Source: Flavobacteriales bacterium (lineage in GTDB: Bacteria > Bacteroidota > Bacteroidia > Flavobacteriales > Flavobacteriaceae). From it: DNA of 61,081 bases. Made by a program: the position numbers and the translations under genes. Of the stretch, positions 40,054-52,035 are shown piece by piece; position 1 is the stretch's first letter; each line of letters begins with the position of its first letter. The stretch covers positions 1-61,081 of the forward strand of contig SGZE01000003.1 in assembly GCA_004214015.1 (NCBI GenBank), read 5' to 3'. The notes beneath the pieces were generated by a model. The model did no database searches. It was not told the DNA's origin and worked only from the letters and a program-made list of their open reading frames with translations.

Positions 40054-41148
40054 TTATTTAAGTTTGGATAAGAATTGATCAAAAAGGTAATTACCATCGT
40101 TTGGACCTGGTCCAGCCTCAGGATGATACTGAACAGAAAAGCAGTTTTTACCTTCAATCTCAAGACCAGCAACTGTTTGGTCATTTAGATGTTTATGAGA
40201 GATCTTAACAGAACTATTTGATATTGCAGTATCATAATCAACAGCAAAACCATGATTTTGAGATGTAATTTCACCTTTTCCAGTATTTAAATTTAATACA
40301 GGATGATTTATACCTCTATGTCCATTAAACATTTTATATGTTTTTATTCCATTTGCAAGAGCTATAATTTGATGTCCTAGACATATTCCAAATAAAGGAT
40401 AATTTTTATCTAGTATTTTTTTTGTAGTATCTATAACCTTAGTCAATGGTTTAGGATCTCCAGGACCATTTGAAAGAAAAAAACCGTTTGGTTTAAATTT
40501 TAACATTTCATCAAGATCAGTATCATAAGGAAAAACCTTTATATAGATATCTCTTCGAGAGAAATTATCAAGTATATTTTTCTTTATACCAAGATCAATT
40601 ACAGCTAATCTTATTTTTGAATTACTATCACCATATTCATAAGAATTCTTAGTTGAAACCTTTGAAGCTAGTTCTAGACCATCCATAATTGGAAAGTCTT
40701 TTAATTTTTTATTAATTTCATCGATTTTATCAATCTCTGTTGTAATTGCTGCGTTCATTGCACCATTATCTCGTATATATCTAACTAATGCTCTAGTATC
40801 AACTTCACTTAAAGTAACAAGATTGTTTGATTGAAACCATTTTTTTAATGATTCAGAATTGGATCTAGAATTAACAGAACTAAAAGTTTTACATATTAAA
40901 CCACTAATAAAAATTTTTTGAGATTGAGATTCAGATTTTTTTATACCATAGTTCCCAATATGAGAAGTAGTCGTGACCATAATTTGGCCAAAATAAGATG
41001 GATCAGTAAAAATTTCTTGATAACCTGTCACACCAGTATTGAAGCAAATCTCACCGTATGAGGTGCCTTCAATACCTGCAGAACGACCATAAAAGGTGGT
41101 ACCATCAGCTAATAGTACAAGACCTTTTTTTCTTTTTTCGTTGGACAT
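40054..41148 (-). CDS. carA: Carbamoyl-phosphate synthase small subunit (start revised to [17 protein letters not shown])
   Basis: [57 protein letters not shown]; the track start lies inside the terminator hairpin. Confidence 0.93.
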   Translation of the reverse strand: MSNEKRKKGLVLLADGTTFYGRSAGIEGTSYGEICFNTGVTGYQEIFTDPSYFGQIMVTTTSHIGNYGIKKSESQSQKIFISGLICKTFSSVNSRSNSESLKKWFQSNNLVTLSEVDTRALVRYIRDNGAMNAAITTEIDKIDEINKKLKDFPIMDGLELASKVSTKNSYEYGDSNSKIRLAVIDLGIKKNILDNFSRRDIYIKVFPYDTDLDEMLKFKPNGFFLSNGPGDPKPLTKVIDTTKKILDKNYPLFGICLGHQIIALANGIKTYKMFNGHRGINHPVLNLNTGKGEITSQNHGFAVDYDTAISNSSVKISHKHLNDQTVAGLEIEGKNCFSVQYHPEAGPGPNDGNYLFDQFLSKLK

Positions 41149-41167
41149 TTCGGAAAGTAAAATTAAA

Positions 41168-41203
41168 CAAAAAAAGGATATATGAAAAAACATATATCCT
41201 TTT
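41168..41203 (-). terminator. Strong Rho-independent terminator after rplQ (end of ribosomal supercluster)
   Basis: Perfect 13-bp stem AAAAGGATATATG (41172-41184), A6 loop, CATATATCCTTTT (41191-41203); U-tract on the minus strand. Confidence 0.85.
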
Positions 41204-41225
41204 GTTAATTACTTTTTAAGAGCAA

Positions 41226-41663
41226 CTATTCACTCTTTGATTCTGCAATAGATTCTGTAGCTGATTCTTCAACTACTTCAGAAGATGCTTTGTTGCTATA
41301 GATGGTATTAAAGTCAACTAATTCAATCATAGCCATAGATGCATTATCACCCAATCTATTACCTAACTTAATAATTCTTGTATAACCACCCTGTCTGTCA
41401 GCAACCTTCTTTGAGATTTCATCAAATAAAATTTGAACACCAACTTTATTTCTTAGTTTACTAAAACACAATCTTCTATTATGAACATTGTCATTCTTGG
41501 ACTTGGTAATTAAAGGCTCAATAAATATTTTTAAAGCTTTAGCTTTTGTAGAACTAGTTGTAATTCTTTTGTGCTCTAAAAGAGAAATAGCCATGTTTGC
41601 AAGCATTGCCTTTCTATGAGCAGTTTTTCTACCAAGTTTTATATTTTTCTTACCGTGTCTCAT
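41226..41663 (-). CDS. rplQ: 50S ribosomal protein L17 with acidic C-terminal tail
   Basis: [34 protein letters not shown]. Confidence 0.95.
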   Translation of the reverse strand: MRHGKKNIKLGRKTAHRKAMLANMAISLLEHKRITTSSTKAKALKIFIEPLITKSKNDNVHNRRLCFSKLRNKVGVQILFDEISKKVADRQGGYTRIIKLGNRLGDNASMAMIELVDFNTIYSNKASSEVVEESATESIAESKSE

Positions 41664-41666
41664 TAT

Positions 41667-42659
41667 TTAATCTTTATCTAATTTATATTTTGAAAGATCC
41701 ATTCCAAAAGAAAGACCTTTAAGTATAACTAACTCTTCTAATTCTGTTAAAGATTTTCTACCAAAGTTTCTAAACTTCATTAAATCATTTTTATTAAACG
41801 ATACTAAATCACCTAGAGTATCAACCTCTGCAGCCTTAAGACAGTTTAATGCTCTAACAGATAAATCCATATCTATAAGTTTAGTTTTTAAAAGCTGTCT
41901 CATGTGAAGAGATTCCTCATCATAAGTTTCAGATTGAGCAATTTCATCAGCTTCTAAAGTAATTAGTTCATCAGAAAACAACATGAAATGATGAATTAAA
42001 ATTTTAGCTGCTTCAGTAAGAGCATCCTTTGGATGAATAGAACCATCAGTGACAATCTCAAAAACTAATTTTTCATAATCAGTCTTTTGTTCAACTCTAT
42101 AATTCTCAATGTCATATTTAACATTCTTGATTGGTGTATATATTGAATCGATTGCAATTACTCCTACAGATTCACTTTGTTTTTTGTTTTCTTCAGCAGG
42201 TACATAACCTCTTCCTTTTTCAATATTAAGTTCGATAGAAAGTTTTACATTCTTTTCTAAACTACAAATAACTAAGTCAGGATTTAATATCTGAAAACCA
42301 GAAATAAATTTTTGAAGGTCAGAAGCTTTTAATACTTTTTGATTACCTACAATAACATTTATCTTTTCATTTTCAACATCGTCAATTTGTCTTTTTAATC
42401 TAATTTGCTTGATATTAAGAATAATTTCAGTCACATCCTCAACAACACCTTCTATAGTAGAGAATTCATGATCAACACCTTCTATTTTAACTGAAGTAAA
42501 AGCATAACCTTCTAAAGATGATAACAAAACTCTTCTAAGAGCATTACCAATAGTTAAACCATAACCTGGTTCAAGTGGTCTAAATTCAAATTTACCATGA
42601 GATTCCGTAGAATCTATCATGATTACTTTATCTGGTTTTTGAAAGTTTAAAATTGCCAT
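41667..42659 (-). CDS. rpoA: DNA-directed RNA polymerase subunit alpha
   Basis: [31 protein letters not shown]-terminal alpha-[23 protein letters not shown]. Confidence 0.97.
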   Translation of the reverse strand: MAILNFQKPDKVIMIDSTESHGKFEFRPLEPGYGLTIGNALRRVLLSSLEGYAFTSVKIEGVDHEFSTIEGVVEDVTEIILNIKQIRLKRQIDDVENEKINVIVGNQKVLKASDLQKFISGFQILNPDLVICSLEKNVKLSIELNIEKGRGYVPAEENKKQSESVGVIAIDSIYTPIKNVKYDIENYRVEQKTDYEKLVFEIVTDGSIHPKDALTEAAKILIHHFMLFSDELITLEADEIAQSETYDEESLHMRQLLKTKLIDMDLSVRALNCLKAAEVDTLGDLVSFNKNDLMKFRNFGRKSLTELEELVILKGLSFGMDLSKYKLDKD

Positions 42660-42664
42660 ATTTT

Positions 42665-43270
42665 TTATTTTGAGTATAATTCAACGATTAATTGTTCTTT
42701 AATATTTTCTGGAATCTGTTCTCTTTCTGGAATTGTAACAAACTCTCCTTCAAGCCTCTCTCTGTTAAACTTGATCCAATCATATTCAGAGCTATTTTCC
42801 CTAAGAGAGCTCTCAATAGCCTTTAATGATTTTGATTTTTCTCTAATTGAAACCAAATCACCTGGTTTTAGGGTATAAGATGGAATATTAACTATAGAAC
42901 CATTGACAGTAACATGTTTATGAGTAACTAACTGTCTAGCTCCATCTCTTGTTTTTGAAATACCCATTCTATATACAACATTATCTAGTCTAGATTCACA
43001 AAGTTGAAGTAATAATTCACCTGTAATACCTTTTCCTCTATTAGCTTTATCATAAATGTTTTTAAACTGTTTTTCAAGAATACCATAAGTATACTTGGCT
43101 TTCTGTTTTTCCATTAATTGAATAGCGTATTCAGATTTTTTTCCTCTTCTCTTTGCATTACCATGTTGTCCTGGAGGATAATTCTTTTTCTCTAGAGTAC
43201 GGTCTTCACCAAAAAGTGGTTCACCGAACTTTCTAGAAATTTTTGTTTTTGGTCCTGTATATCTTGCCAT
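42665..43270 (-). CDS. rpsD: 30S ribosomal protein S4
   Basis: [33 protein letters not shown]. Confidence 0.97.
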   Translation of the reverse strand: MARYTGPKTKISRKFGEPLFGEDRTLEKKNYPPGQHGNAKRRGKKSEYAIQLMEKQKAKYTYGILEKQFKNIYDKANRGKGITGELLLQLCESRLDNVVYRMGISKTRDGARQLVTHKHVTVNGSIVNIPSYTLKPGDLVSIREKSKSLKAIESSLRENSSEYDWIKFNRERLEGEFVTIPEREQIPENIKEQLIVELYSK

Positions 43271-43285
43271 TTATATTTTAATTAA

Positions 43286-43669
43286 TTAAACTCTTCTTCT
43301 TTTAGGTGGTCTACATCCATTGTGAGGTACTGGAGTTACATCAATAATCTCAGATACTTCTAAACCATTATTATGAAGTGTTCTTATTGCTGATTCTCTA
43401 CCATTACCTGGTCCTTTCACAAGAACTTTAATTCTTCTTAGACCTGCATCATGTGCAACTTTTGCACAATCTTCAGCAGCAGTTTGAGCAGCAAATGGAG
43501 TATTCTTTTTAGAACCTCTAAAGCCCATTTTTCCAGCAGAAGACCATGAAATTACTTCACCTTTTAAATTTGTTAATGATATAATTATATTATTAAATGA
43601 AGCATTAATATGAGCTTCACCTACTGAATCTACAATTACTTTTCTTTTTTTATTAGTTGATTTTGCCAT
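43286..43669 (-). CDS. rpsK: 30S ribosomal protein S11
   Basis: [46 protein letters not shown]. Confidence 0.97.
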   Translation of the reverse strand: MAKSTNKKRKVIVDSVGEAHINASFNNIIISLTNLKGEVISWSSAGKMGFRGSKKNTPFAAQTAAEDCAKVAHDAGLRRIKVLVKGPGNGRESAIRTLHNNGLEVSEIIDVTPVPHNGCRPPKRRRV

Positions 43670-43671
43670 AA

Positions 43672-44046
43672 TTACTTAGTCGCTTTTTTCTTATTAGCTA
43701 CAGTTTTTCTTTTACCTTTTCTAGTTCTAGAATTATTTTTTGTTCTTTGACCTCTTAAAGGAAGACCTGTTCTATGTCTTATACCTCTATAACTTCCAAT
43801 ATCCATTAATCTTTTAATGTTCAATTGAGTTTCCGATCTTAGCTCACCTTCAATTGTAAGACTACCTACAACATCCCTAACACTAGCGATATCCTTATCA
43901 TCCCAATCTGCAACTTTTTTATTAGGATCTACTTTTGCATTATCTAATATTGTCATTGCTAAGCTTCTACCAATACCATATATATAAGTAAGAGAAATTG
44001 CTCCTCTTTTTTCTTTTGGTATATCTATTCCTGAAATTCTTGCCAT
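43672..44046 (-). CDS. rpsM: 30S ribosomal protein S13
   Basis: [26 protein letters not shown]. Confidence 0.97.
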   Translation of the reverse strand: MARISGIDIPKEKRGAISLTYIYGIGRSLAMTILDNAKVDPNKKVADWDDKDIASVRDVVGSLTIEGELRSETQLNIKRLMDIGSYRGIRHRTGLPLRGQRTKNNSRTRKGKRKTVANKKKATK

Positions 44047-44048
44047 AA

Positions 44049-44165
44049 TTAACCTTGTCTTTGTTTAAACCTTGGATTCTTTTTGTTAATGACATATAAA
44101 CGTCCTTTTCTACGAACGATTTTACATTCACTACTTCTTTTTTTTATTGATGCTTTAACTTTCAT
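44049..44165 (-). CDS. rpmJ: 50S ribosomal protein L36 (38 aa); not in ORF track
   Basis: Translated by eye: [38 protein letters not shown]; between infA and rpsM as expected. Confidence 0.96.
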   Translation of the reverse strand: MKVKASIKKRSSECKIVRRKGRLYVINKKNPRFKQRQG

Positions 44166-44176
44166 TTTAATTTGTT

Positions 44177-44392
44177 TTACATTCTAAATGTTATTCTTGC
44201 TTTTGATAAATCATAGGGACTCATTTCTAATTTAACTTTATCCCCAGGTAAAAGTTTTATGTAATGAAGTCTCATCTTACCAGAAATATGAGCAGTAACA
44301 ACATGTCCATTATCAAGCTCAACTCTAAACATAGCATTTGAGAGTGCTTCAATAATTTTACCTTCTTGCTCTATTGATTTCTGCTTTGCCAT
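44177..44392 (-). CDS. infA: Translation initiation factor IF-1
   Basis: [41 protein letters not shown]. Confidence 0.97.
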   Translation of the reverse strand: MAKQKSIEQEGKIIEALSNAMFRVELDNGHVVTAHISGKMRLHYIKLLPGDKVKLEMSPYDLSKARITFRM

Positions 44393-45745
44393 TTATATTG
44401 TTGGTTTACTTCTCATTGAACCTGACTTCATTAGACCATCATAATGATTATTAAGTAAATATGCATTCACTTGTTGTATTGTATCTATTGCTACTCCTAC
44501 CATAATTAAAAGAGAAGTACCTCCGAAAAAGAGAGCCCAACCTTGTTGCATACCAATTAACTGAACAACTATAGCTGGGAAAACTGCAATTACTGCCAGA
44601 TATAAAGACCCAGGAAAAGTAATTTGCGACATAACTGAATCAAGGTATTCTGATGTTTCATTACCAGGTCTTATTCCTGGAACAAAACCTCCACTTCGTT
44701 TTAAATCATCTGACATCTTATTGGTTGGAACTGTTATTGCGGTGTAAAAAAATGTGAAAATTACTACTAACAGACCAAATAAAATATTATACCATAATCC
44801 AAAAATATCAGAGAAGCTTGCTTGAAGCCATTGGCCAATTGAAGATGTACCAAATACACTTCCAATTGTTGCAGGAGCAAACATCAAAGCTTGAGCAAAA
44901 ATTATCGGCATAACTCCAGAAGCATTAAGCTTAAGAGGTATATACTGTCGTTTAGACATTCCCGAAGATTGAGATCCTGGTACAGAATTTCTTCTAGCAT
45001 ACTGAACAGGAATCTGTCTAACAGCCATAACCAATAGTATACTTAATAAAATAATTACAAGCCATACAGCTAATTCAATAACAACCATTATTAAACCACC
45101 ATTACTTTCAGATATTCTTGAAATTAAATTCTGTGTAAATGAAAGAGGAAGTGTAGCAACTATACCTACTGTTATAAGAAGAGATATTCCATTTCCAATA
45201 CCTCTATCAGTAATTTTTTCACCAAGCCACATTGCAAAAATACAACCTGTTACAAGAATTATAATTGAAGTAAAAATAAACATTGGAGTTCTTCCAAAGA
45301 TAAAAGCGCTATCAGGAACACCAAGTGCGCTTAGTCCATAAAGATATGCAGGAGCTTGAATTGTACAAATAAAAATTGTCAACCATCTAGTAATTTGAGT
45401 AATTTTTTTTCTACCACTTTCTCCTTCCTTTTGTAATTTTTGAAGATACGGAAGAGCAACTCCCATAAGCTGAACAACAATAGATGCTGATATATAAGGC
45501 ATAATCCCTAAAGCAAAAATTGAGGCATTTGCAAATGCTCCACCAGTAAATGCATTAAGAATACCAAGAAGTCCACCTCCATCAGATCTTGAAGAAAGAT
45601 CAGAGAGTGCAAGTGAATCAACACCTGGAAGAACAACTTGAGCACCAAGTCTATAGACTAATAAAAGAGTAAGAGTAAAAAGGATTCTATCCCTTAACTC
45701 TTTTATATTATAAATACTTTTTATTAAGTCTATTAACTTATTCAT
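44393..45745 (-). CDS. secY: Protein translocase subunit SecY
   Basis: 10-TM topology, LGIMPYISASIVVQL, GMSKRQYIPLKLNASGVMPIIFA. Confidence 0.97.
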   Translation of the reverse strand: MNKLIDLIKSIYNIKELRDRILFTLTLLLVYRLGAQVVLPGVDSLALSDLSSRSDGGGLLGILNAFTGGAFANASIFALGIMPYISASIVVQLMGVALPYLQKLQKEGESGRKKITQITRWLTIFICTIQAPAYLYGLSALGVPDSAFIFGRTPMFIFTSIIILVTGCIFAMWLGEKITDRGIGNGISLLITVGIVATLPLSFTQNLISRISESNGGLIMVVIELAVWLVIILLSILLVMAVRQIPVQYARRNSVPGSQSSGMSKRQYIPLKLNASGVMPIIFAQALMFAPATIGSVFGTSSIGQWLQASFSDIFGLWYNILFGLLVVIFTFFYTAITVPTNKMSDDLKRSGGFVPGIRPGNETSEYLDSVMSQITFPGSLYLAVIAVFPAIVVQLIGMQQGWALFFGGTSLLIMVGVAIDTIQQVNAYLLNNHYDGLMKSGSMRSKPTI

Positions 45746-45747
45746 TA

Positions 45748-46200
45748 TTATATCTTCGTAATTTTACCACCAGCTTTTTCAATTAGTTTTTCAGCAGTAG
45801 CAGAAAACTTATTAGCTGTTATATTAACAGGAGCATCTATTTTACCTCGACCTAAGACCTTAACTGGTTTTCCTTTTTTAACAAGTCTCAACTCAATCAT
45901 TTTTTCAATAGTTAAGTCTTTCTTTATCTTTTTATCATCAACAAGGGTCTGGATATCATCGATATTAATAGTATTATATTCAATTCTATTAATATTTGTA
46001 AAACCAAATTTTGGTATCCTTCTTTGAAGAGGCATTTGACCACCTTCAAAACCGATTTTTCTTGAATAACCAGATCTAGATTGAGCACCGTTGTGTCCTC
46101 TACCTGAGGTTTTCCCTTTACCTGAACCCTGACCTCTACCAACTCTTTTACCACTGGTTTTATTTGATCCTTTTGCAGGTTTTAAATTATTTAAACTCAT
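45748..46200 (-). CDS. rplO: 50S ribosomal protein L15
   Basis: [24 protein letters not shown]. Confidence 0.96.
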   Translation of the reverse strand: MSLNNLKPAKGSNKTSGKRVGRGQGSGKGKTSGRGHNGAQSRSGYSRKIGFEGGQMPLQRRIPKFGFTNINRIEYNTINIDDIQTLVDDKKIKKDLTIEKMIELRLVKKGKPVKVLGRGKIDAPVNITANKFSATAEKLIEKAGGKITKI

Positions 46201-46205
46201 AATTA

Positions 46206-46391
46206 TTATTTTATAGAATTAACTTCAACTAGATGACTAACTTTAGCAACCATTCCTTTGATTGAAGCAGTAAGCTCATGTTCAACTTCCATTCCAATTT
46301 TTCTCAAACCAAGAGCTTCTAGAGTTCTTTTTTGAGACTCAATTCTTTTGATTGTACTTCTAACCTGTTTTATTCTTATTTTTTTGCTCAT
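46206..46391 (-). CDS. rpmD: 50S ribosomal protein L30
   Basis: [29 protein letters not shown]. Confidence 0.96.
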   Translation of the reverse strand: MSKKIRIKQVRSTIKRIESQKRTLEALGLRKIGMEVEHELTASIKGMVAKVSHLVEVNSIK

Positions 46392-46912
46392 CCTTTAAAA
46401 ACTTTATCTAAAGATATCCCTCTTTGTCTTGAAATTGTTAACGGGCTTCTTAAATTTAATAATGCATCAAAAGTAGCTTTAACTACGTTGTGAGGATTTG
46501 AAGATCCTTGAGACTTAGAAAGTACATTTTGAATACCAACAGACTCTAAAACTGTTCTAACTGCACCCCCTGCAATAACACCAGTACCAGGAGCAGCAGG
46601 TTTCATAAACACTTTAGAACCACCAAATTTACCTTTTTGTTCGTGAGGCAGAGTACCATTTTCAATTGGTATTCTTACTAAATTTTTCTTTGCATCTTCT
46701 ACAGCTTTTTGAATTGCGGTAGTAACTTCTTTAGCCTTTCCTAGACCATGACCTACCACACCATTTTCATCTCCAACAATAACTATGGCAGAAAAACCAA
46801 AAGCTCTACCACCTTTAGTTACCTTAGTTACTCTTTGAATACCTACAAGCTTATCTTTAAGATCTAAACCAACTGGTTTAACAAGTTCAATATTTTTATA
46901 ATTTTTATACAT
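46388..46912 (-). CDS. rpsE: 30S ribosomal protein S5
   Basis: [37 protein letters not shown]. Confidence 0.97.
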   Translation of the reverse strand: MYKNYKNIELVKPVGLDLKDKLVGIQRVTKVTKGGRAFGFSAIVIVGDENGVVGHGLGKAKEVTTAIQKAVEDAKKNLVRIPIENGTLPHEQKGKFGGSKVFMKPAAPGTGVIAGGAVRTVLESVGIQNVLSKSQGSSNPHNVVKATFDALLNLRSPLTISRQRGISLDKVFKG

Positions 46913-46914
46913 AT

Positions 46915-47274
46915 TTAAAATTTAAGTCCGCCTTCTCTTGCACCTTCAGCTAAAGATTTAACTCTTCCATGATAAAGATATCCACCTCTATCAAATTTTA
47001 TTTTTTCAATACCCTTTTTTATAGCTAGTTCAGCAACTAATTTTCCAACATTAAAAGAAATCTCAATATTGGTCTTTAATTTAAGGTCTAAAATAGCCTT
47101 ATCTCTTGAAGATGTTTGAAGAAGAGTTTTTCCATTAACATCATCAATTACTTGACAATATATTTCTTTGTTACTTCTAAAAACAGAAAGTCTTGGGTAA
47201 TCTGGAGTACCAGAAATCACCTTCTTTATTCTTTGTCTAATTCTATTTCTTCTAAAAGTTTTAGTATTTGTCAT
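46915..47274 (-). CDS. rplR: 50S ribosomal protein L18
   Basis: [45 protein letters not shown]. Confidence 0.96.
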   Translation of the reverse strand: MTNTKTFRRNRIRQRIKKVISGTPDYPRLSVFRSNKEIYCQVIDDVNGKTLLQTSSRDKAILDLKLKTNIEISFNVGKLVAELAIKKGIEKIKFDRGGYLYHGRVKSLAEGAREGGLKF

Positions 47275-47275
47275 A

Positions 47276-47818
47276 TTATGCTGATTTACCTGCTTTTCTT
47301 CTTATTTGTTCACCGACAAATTTTATTCCTTTTCCTTTGTATGGCTCAGGACGTCTAAAAGATCTTATTTTAGCCGCTACATGTCCAACTAGTTGTTTAT
47401 CTGGAGATGATAATTTAATAATAGGATTTTTACCTTTTTCATTAATAGTTTCAACCTTTACCTCAGATGCAATATTCATAACTATTGTATGAGAAAATCC
47501 TAAGGATAAATCTAATTTTTGACCAGAAGCATTAGCTCTATAACCAACTCCTACTAGTTCTAATTCAAGAGTAAATCCTTCTAAAACACCTTTAACCATG
47601 TTAAAAACTAGAGCTCTATATAATCCGTGTTTAGATTTATGATCTTTTGATTCAGAATTTCTCTTAACTATAATAGTATCGTCAGAGATGTTAAAACTTA
47701 CACCATCAAAATTTTGATTCATCTCACCATTTTTACCTTTTACAGTAATTACATCGCCATTTACGCTAACTGAAACGCCTTCTGGGATACTTATCGGATT
47801 GTTTCCTATTCTTGACAT
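47276..47818 (-). CDS. rplF: 50S ribosomal protein L6
   Basis: [33 protein letters not shown]. Confidence 0.97.
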   Translation of the reverse strand: MSRIGNNPISIPEGVSVSVNGDVITVKGKNGEMNQNFDGVSFNISDDTIIVKRNSESKDHKSKHGLYRALVFNMVKGVLEGFTLELELVGVGYRANASGQKLDLSLGFSHTIVMNIASEVKVETINEKGKNPIIKLSSPDKQLVGHVAAKIRSFRRPEPYKGKGIKFVGEQIRRKAGKSA

Positions 47819-47827
47819 AATTATTTT

Positions 47828-48229
47828 TTAATAAACATAACAAATTAATTCACCGCCAATATTTTGACTAGCAGCTTGTTTTCCTGTCATAACACCTTTT
47901 GAGGTAGATATAATTGAAATACCTAAACCATTTAAAACTCGAGGAAATTCTTGAGAACTAGAATATTTTCTAAGACCAGGTTTACTTATCCTTTGAATCT
48001 CTTTGATAATTGGTTGTTTAGAAACTGAATCATATTTCAAAGCAATCTTAATATTACCTTGATTATTATCAGTTTCTTCGAATTTATAGCTTAAAATATA
48101 GCCTTGATCAAAAAGGATTTTAGTTATATCCTTCTTAATATTTGAAGATGGAATATCTACAACTCTATGACCAGCCATGCTAGCATTTCTTACTCTAGTT
48201 AAATAATCTGCAATAGTATCTGTATACAT
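47828..48229 (-). CDS. rpsH: 30S ribosomal protein S8
   Basis: DTIADYLTRVRNASMAGH; GISIISTSKGVMTGKQA. Confidence 0.97.
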   Translation of the reverse strand: MYTDTIADYLTRVRNASMAGHRVVDIPSSNIKKDITKILFDQGYILSYKFEETDNNQGNIKIALKYDSVSKQPIIKEIQRISKPGLRKYSSSQEFPRVLNGLGISIISTSKGVMTGKQAASQNIGGELICYVY

Positions 48230-48239
48230 AATCTTTAAT

Positions 48240-48509
48240 TTACCAACTTGCTTTTGTTACACCTGGGATTAAACCTTTATTTGCCATTTCTCTAAACATT
48301 ACCCTAGATAGACCAAATTGTCTTATATAACCTTTAGGTCTACCTGTCAACTTACATCTATTATGTAATCTAACTGGAGATGCATTTTTAGGGAGTTTTT
48401 GAAGACCAACATAGTCATTTGCATCTTTCAAAGACTTTCTTTTAGCTGCATACTTTGCAACTATACGTTGTCTTTTTCTTTCCCTAGCTTTCATTGATTC
48501 TTTTGCCAT
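48240..48509 (-). CDS. rpsN: 30S ribosomal protein S14 (long, zinc-free form)
   Basis: [38 protein letters not shown]. Confidence 0.97.
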   Translation of the reverse strand: MAKESMKARERKRQRIVAKYAAKRKSLKDANDYVGLQKLPKNASPVRLHNRCKLTGRPKGYIRQFGLSRVMFREMANKGLIPGVTKASW

Positions 48510-48510
48510 A

Positions 48511-49062
48511 TTATTGTTTTTTAAAAGGTAATCCTAGATCTGTTAATAATGCTTTTGCCTCTTTATTAGAGTTTGTATTTGTTACAAATGTTATATCCAT
48601 TCCAGAAATCTTATTGACTTTATCAATATTAATTTCAGGAAATATAATTTGTTCTTTTATTCCAAGGTTATAATTACCTCTCCCATCAAAGCCATCCGCT
48701 TTTATTCCTTGGAAATCTCTAACCCTAGGTAATGCAATTGTTATAAGTCTGTCAAGAAATTCGTACATTCTATCACCTCTCAAAGTAACTTTTGCACCGA
48801 TAGGGGTACCTTTTCTTAGCTTAAAAGACGCAACATCCTTTTTGGATAAAGTAGCTATAGCCTTTTGACCTGAAATAAGAGTTAGTTCTTCAACTGCATA
48901 ATCGATAAGCTTCTTATCACTCACAGCAGCTCCAACACCTCTTGAAATAACAATTTTTTCTAAAGTAGGAACTTGCATAATGTTTGTTAAACCAAGCTTA
49001 TCTTTAAGCTCTTTAACTATCTTATTTGAATAATCTTCTTTTAATCTTGGTATATTAGACAT
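48511..49062 (-). CDS. rplE: 50S ribosomal protein L5
   Basis: [33 protein letters not shown]. Confidence 0.97.
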   Translation of the reverse strand: MSNIPRLKEDYSNKIVKELKDKLGLTNIMQVPTLEKIVISRGVGAAVSDKKLIDYAVEELTLISGQKAIATLSKKDVASFKLRKGTPIGAKVTLRGDRMYEFLDRLITIALPRVRDFQGIKADGFDGRGNYNLGIKEQIIFPEINIDKVNKISGMDITFVTNTNSNKEAKALLTDLGLPFKKQ

Positions 49063-49064
49063 AA

Positions 49065-49376
49065 TTAAATAGTTTCTTTAGATTTTGTAGATATACGTAC
49101 TTTTTTACCATCTTCATTTTTATATCCAATTCTTGTTTTTTCTCCCTCTTTAGTCATTAATGATATATTAGAAATATTAATAGGAAGTTGTTTTTCAATA
49201 ATTCCACCTTTTGGATTCTCAGAGTTAGGTTTTGTATGTCTTTTAACAGTATTTACACCTTCAACTAAAGCTTTATTTGAATTGTATAATACTTTAAGAA
49301 CAGTACCCTTTGTTCCCTTATACTCACCAGTAATAACCATTACTTGATCTCCTTTTTTAATTTTTATCTTATTCAT
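49065..49376 (-). CDS. rplX: 50S ribosomal protein L24 (start revised to [10 protein letters not shown])
   Basis: [27 protein letters not shown]; the upstream 12 aa of the track ORF overlap rplN. Confidence 0.95.
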   Translation of the reverse strand: MNKIKIKKGDQVMVITGEYKGTKGTVLKVLYNSNKALVEGVNTVKRHTKPNSENPKGGIIEKQLPINISNISLMTKEGEKTRIGYKNEDGKKVRISTKSKETI

Positions 49377-49383
49377 ATCTCTA

Positions 49384-49752
49384 TTATAAAACTTCAGGTG
49401 CAAGAGAAACAATTTTCATAAACTGTTTTTCTCTTAATTCTCTAGCAACTGGACCAAAAACTCTTGTACCTCTCATTTCACCAGTTTGAGCAAGTAATAC
49501 ACATGCATTCTCATCAAATCTGATATATGATCCATCATTTCTTCTAACTTCTTTTTTTGTTCTTACTACTACAGCTATTGAAACTTGACCTTTCTTAACT
49601 GTTCCATTAGGTGTAGCATCCTTAACAGTAACAACAATTTTGTCACCAATTCTAGCATACCTTCTTTTAGTTCCACCCAATACACGTATAGTAAGAACTT
49701 CTTTTGCTCCAGTATTATCAGCTACTTTAAGTCTTGATTCTTGTTGTACCAT
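49384..49752 (-). CDS. rplN: 50S ribosomal protein L14
   Basis: [27 protein letters not shown]. Confidence 0.97.
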   Translation of the reverse strand: MVQQESRLKVADNTGAKEVLTIRVLGGTKRRYARIGDKIVVTVKDATPNGTVKKGQVSIAVVVRTKKEVRRNDGSYIRFDENACVLLAQTGEMRGTRVFGPVARELREKQFMKIVSLAPEVL

Positions 49753-49753
49753 T

Positions 49754-50011
49754 TTATTTTGCTCTTTCTATTATTTCTACAATTCTCCACTTTTTTGTTT
49801 TGCTCATCGGTCTAGTCTCCATTATTCTTACAGTATCTCCTTCATTGCAGTCATTCTTCTCGTCATGAGCAACATACTTTTTTGTCTTTAAAACAAATTT
49901 ACCGTAAACAGGGTGTTTCACCTTTTTAACCTCTGCTACAACAACAGACTTTTCCATTTTGTCAGAGGATACGATCCCTATTCTCTCTTTTCTTAGACTT
50001 CTAGTTGACAT
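49754..50011 (-). CDS. rpsQ: 30S ribosomal protein S17
   Basis: [34 protein letters not shown]. Confidence 0.96.
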   Translation of the reverse strand: MSTRSLRKERIGIVSSDKMEKSVVVAEVKKVKHPVYGKFVLKTKKYVAHDEKNDCNEGDTVRIMETRPMSKTKKWRIVEIIERAK

Positions 50012-50203
50012 TTAATCTTGTTTTTTTTCGTTTAAAACTGTTTTTAGCTTAGCAAGCTGTCTTCTTAAAATTTTAATTTCAAGAGGATTTTCTATTGTTT
50101 GAACTGAGTTATTAAATTTTAACTGTGATAACTTCTTTGAAGTATCAGTTAATTTTTCATTTAACTCATCGGTTGACATATTTCTTATTTCACTAATTTT
50201 CAT
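50012..50203 (-). CDS. rpmC: 50S ribosomal protein L29 (start revised to MKISEIRN)
   Basis: [30 protein letters not shown]. Confidence 0.93.
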   Translation of the reverse strand: MKISEIRNMSTDELNEKLTDTSKKLSQLKFNNSVQTIENPLEIKILRRQLAKLKTVLNEKKQD

Positions 50204-50624
50204 AATATCCTTTAAAATCTCTTGCAATTATAAACTTTGTTGTTACTGGTAGTTTTTGAGCAGCTAACCTAAGAGCTTCTTTTGCAACAGCAACAGGTAC
50301 ACCTGATACTTCAAAAAGAACTCTACCTGGTTTTACAACTGCAACAAAATACTCAGGAGCACCTTTTCCTTTACCCATTCTAACCTCAAGAGGTTTTTTT
50401 GTAATTGGTTTATCTGGAAATATTTTAATCCAAAGCTGACCTTCTCTTTTCATGTATCTAGTAGCAGCAATCCTAGCAGCCTCTATTTGCCTTGAAGTAA
50501 TAAACTTAGATTCTAAAGATTTTATTCCAAACATACCATTAGAAAGTCTATGACCTCTTTGAGATAAACCTTTCATTTTACCTTTCTGTGCTTTTCTAAA
50601 TTTGGTTCTTTTAGGTTGTAACAT
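50193..50624 (-). CDS. rplP: 50S ribosomal protein L16
   Basis: [39 protein letters not shown]. Confidence 0.97.
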   Translation of the reverse strand: MLQPKRTKFRKAQKGKMKGLSQRGHRLSNGMFGIKSLESKFITSRQIEAARIAATRYMKREGQLWIKIFPDKPITKKPLEVRMGKGKGAPEYFVAVVKPGRVLFEVSGVPVAVAKEALRLAAQKLPVTTKFIIARDFKGYYEN

Positions 50625-50630
50625 ATCTAA

Positions 50631-51341
50631 TTAATTTTTTCTATCTCTTTGTCTATTATTCTTTTTTGAATTATTAGATGATTTTTTCATACCTGTTAAA
50701 GGAGATAATTCTCTTTTACCATAAACCTCACCTTTCATAATCCAAACTTTAATTCCAAGTTTACCATAAGTTGTATTAGCCTCAACAATAGCATAATCAA
50801 TATCAGCTCTGAATGTTGAAAGAGGTATTCTACCATCCTTGTAAGATTCAGATCTAGCCATTTCCGCACCATTCAACCTACCTGATATTTGAATTTTAAT
50901 TCCCTCTGCATTCATTCTCATTGCTGCAGCAATAGCCATTTTGATAGCTCTTCTAAAAGAAATTCTATTTTCAATTTGTCTTGCAATACTATTTCCAACA
51001 AGGAATGCATCTAATTCAGGACGTTTAATTTCAAATATATTAAGCTGTATATCTTTAGCTGTAATTTTTTTAAGCTCTTCTTTTAATTTATCGACTTCTG
51101 ATCCTGCTTTACCAATAATAATACCTGGTCTAGCAGTAGTTATAGTTATAATAATTAATTTAAGAGTTCTTTCAATTATAACACTAGAAACACTAGCACG
51201 AGAAAGTCTTGCATAAATATATTTTCTGATCTTATCATCCTCTGCAATTTTATCACCATAATCTCTACCACCCCACCAGTTAGAATCCCAGCCTCTAATA
51301 ATTCCTAATCTATTTCCTATTGGATTTGTCTTTTGTCCCAT
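50631..51341 (-). CDS. rpsC: 30S ribosomal protein S3
   Basis: [34 protein letters not shown]. Confidence 0.97.
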   Translation of the reverse strand: MGQKTNPIGNRLGIIRGWDSNWWGGRDYGDKIAEDDKIRKYIYARLSRASVSSVIIERTLKLIIITITTARPGIIIGKAGSEVDKLKEELKKITAKDIQLNIFEIKRPELDAFLVGNSIARQIENRISFRRAIKMAIAAAMRMNAEGIKIQISGRLNGAEMARSESYKDGRIPLSTFRADIDYAIVEANTTYGKLGIKVWIMKGEVYGKRELSPLTGMKKSSNNSKKNNRQRDRKN

Positions 51342-51743
51342 TTAATTAATTGTTTTTGATGAAAGTACTAATGTTACATGATTAGATCTCTTTCTAATTC
51401 TATGAGCTCTACCTTGAGGAGCTGTTCTTATTCTTTTAAGCATACTACCTCCATCTACTCTAATTTCTTTAACAAATAGTTGAGCTGTATCTATATTTGA
51501 ATCTTCGTTCTTAGACTGCCAGTTTGATATAGCTGAAACTAAAAGTTTTTCCAGTCTTCTTGAAGCCTCTTTAGGACTAAACTTAAGTATAGATAATGCA
51601 TTTGATATATCCTCACCCCTAATTTGATCAGCTACAAGACGCATTTTTCTTGGAGAAGTTGGACAATTATTAAGTTTAGCAAAAGCTATATCTTTTTTTG
51701 CTTCTTTAATTTTATCAGCGCTATTTCTTTTTCTTGATCCCAT
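51342..51743 (-). CDS. rplV: 50S ribosomal protein L22
   Basis: [48 protein letters not shown]. Confidence 0.96.
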   Translation of the reverse strand: MGSRKRNSADKIKEAKKDIAFAKLNNCPTSPRKMRLVADQIRGEDISNALSILKFSPKEASRRLEKLLVSAISNWQSKNEDSNIDTAQLFVKEIRVDGGSMLKRIRTAPQGRAHRIRKRSNHVTLVLSSKTIN

Positions 51744-51762
51744 TTAATTAATCAATATTAAT

Positions 51763-52029
51763 TTATCTTTTATTTCCTGTATGACCTCTAAATGATCTAG
51801 TTGGAGAAAACTCTCCTAATTTATGTCCAACCATGTTTTCTGTTACGTAAACTGGAATGAACTGTTTCCCATTATGAACTGCAATTGTTTGACCAACAAA
51901 ATCAGGAATAATCATAGAAGATCTAGACCATGTTTTAATAACAGTTTTCTTATTATCTTCAATATTTTTATTTACCTTTTTTAGAAGGCTTAGATGAACA
52001 TATGGTCCTTTTTTTAATGATCTTGACAT
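51763..52029 (-). CDS. rpsS: 30S ribosomal protein S19
   Basis: [35 protein letters not shown]. Confidence 0.97.
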   Translation of the reverse strand: MSRSLKKGPYVHLSLLKKVNKNIEDNKKTVIKTWSRSSMIIPDFVGQTIAVHNGKQFIPVYVTENMVGHKLGEFSPTRSFRGHTGNKR

Positions 52030-52035
52030 ACTATA

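Noticed and set aside
40053-40184. 44-aa N-terminal extension of enolase in the ORF track
   Set aside because: Overlaps carA in another frame; the conserved enolase start [20 protein letters not shown] is at 40052.
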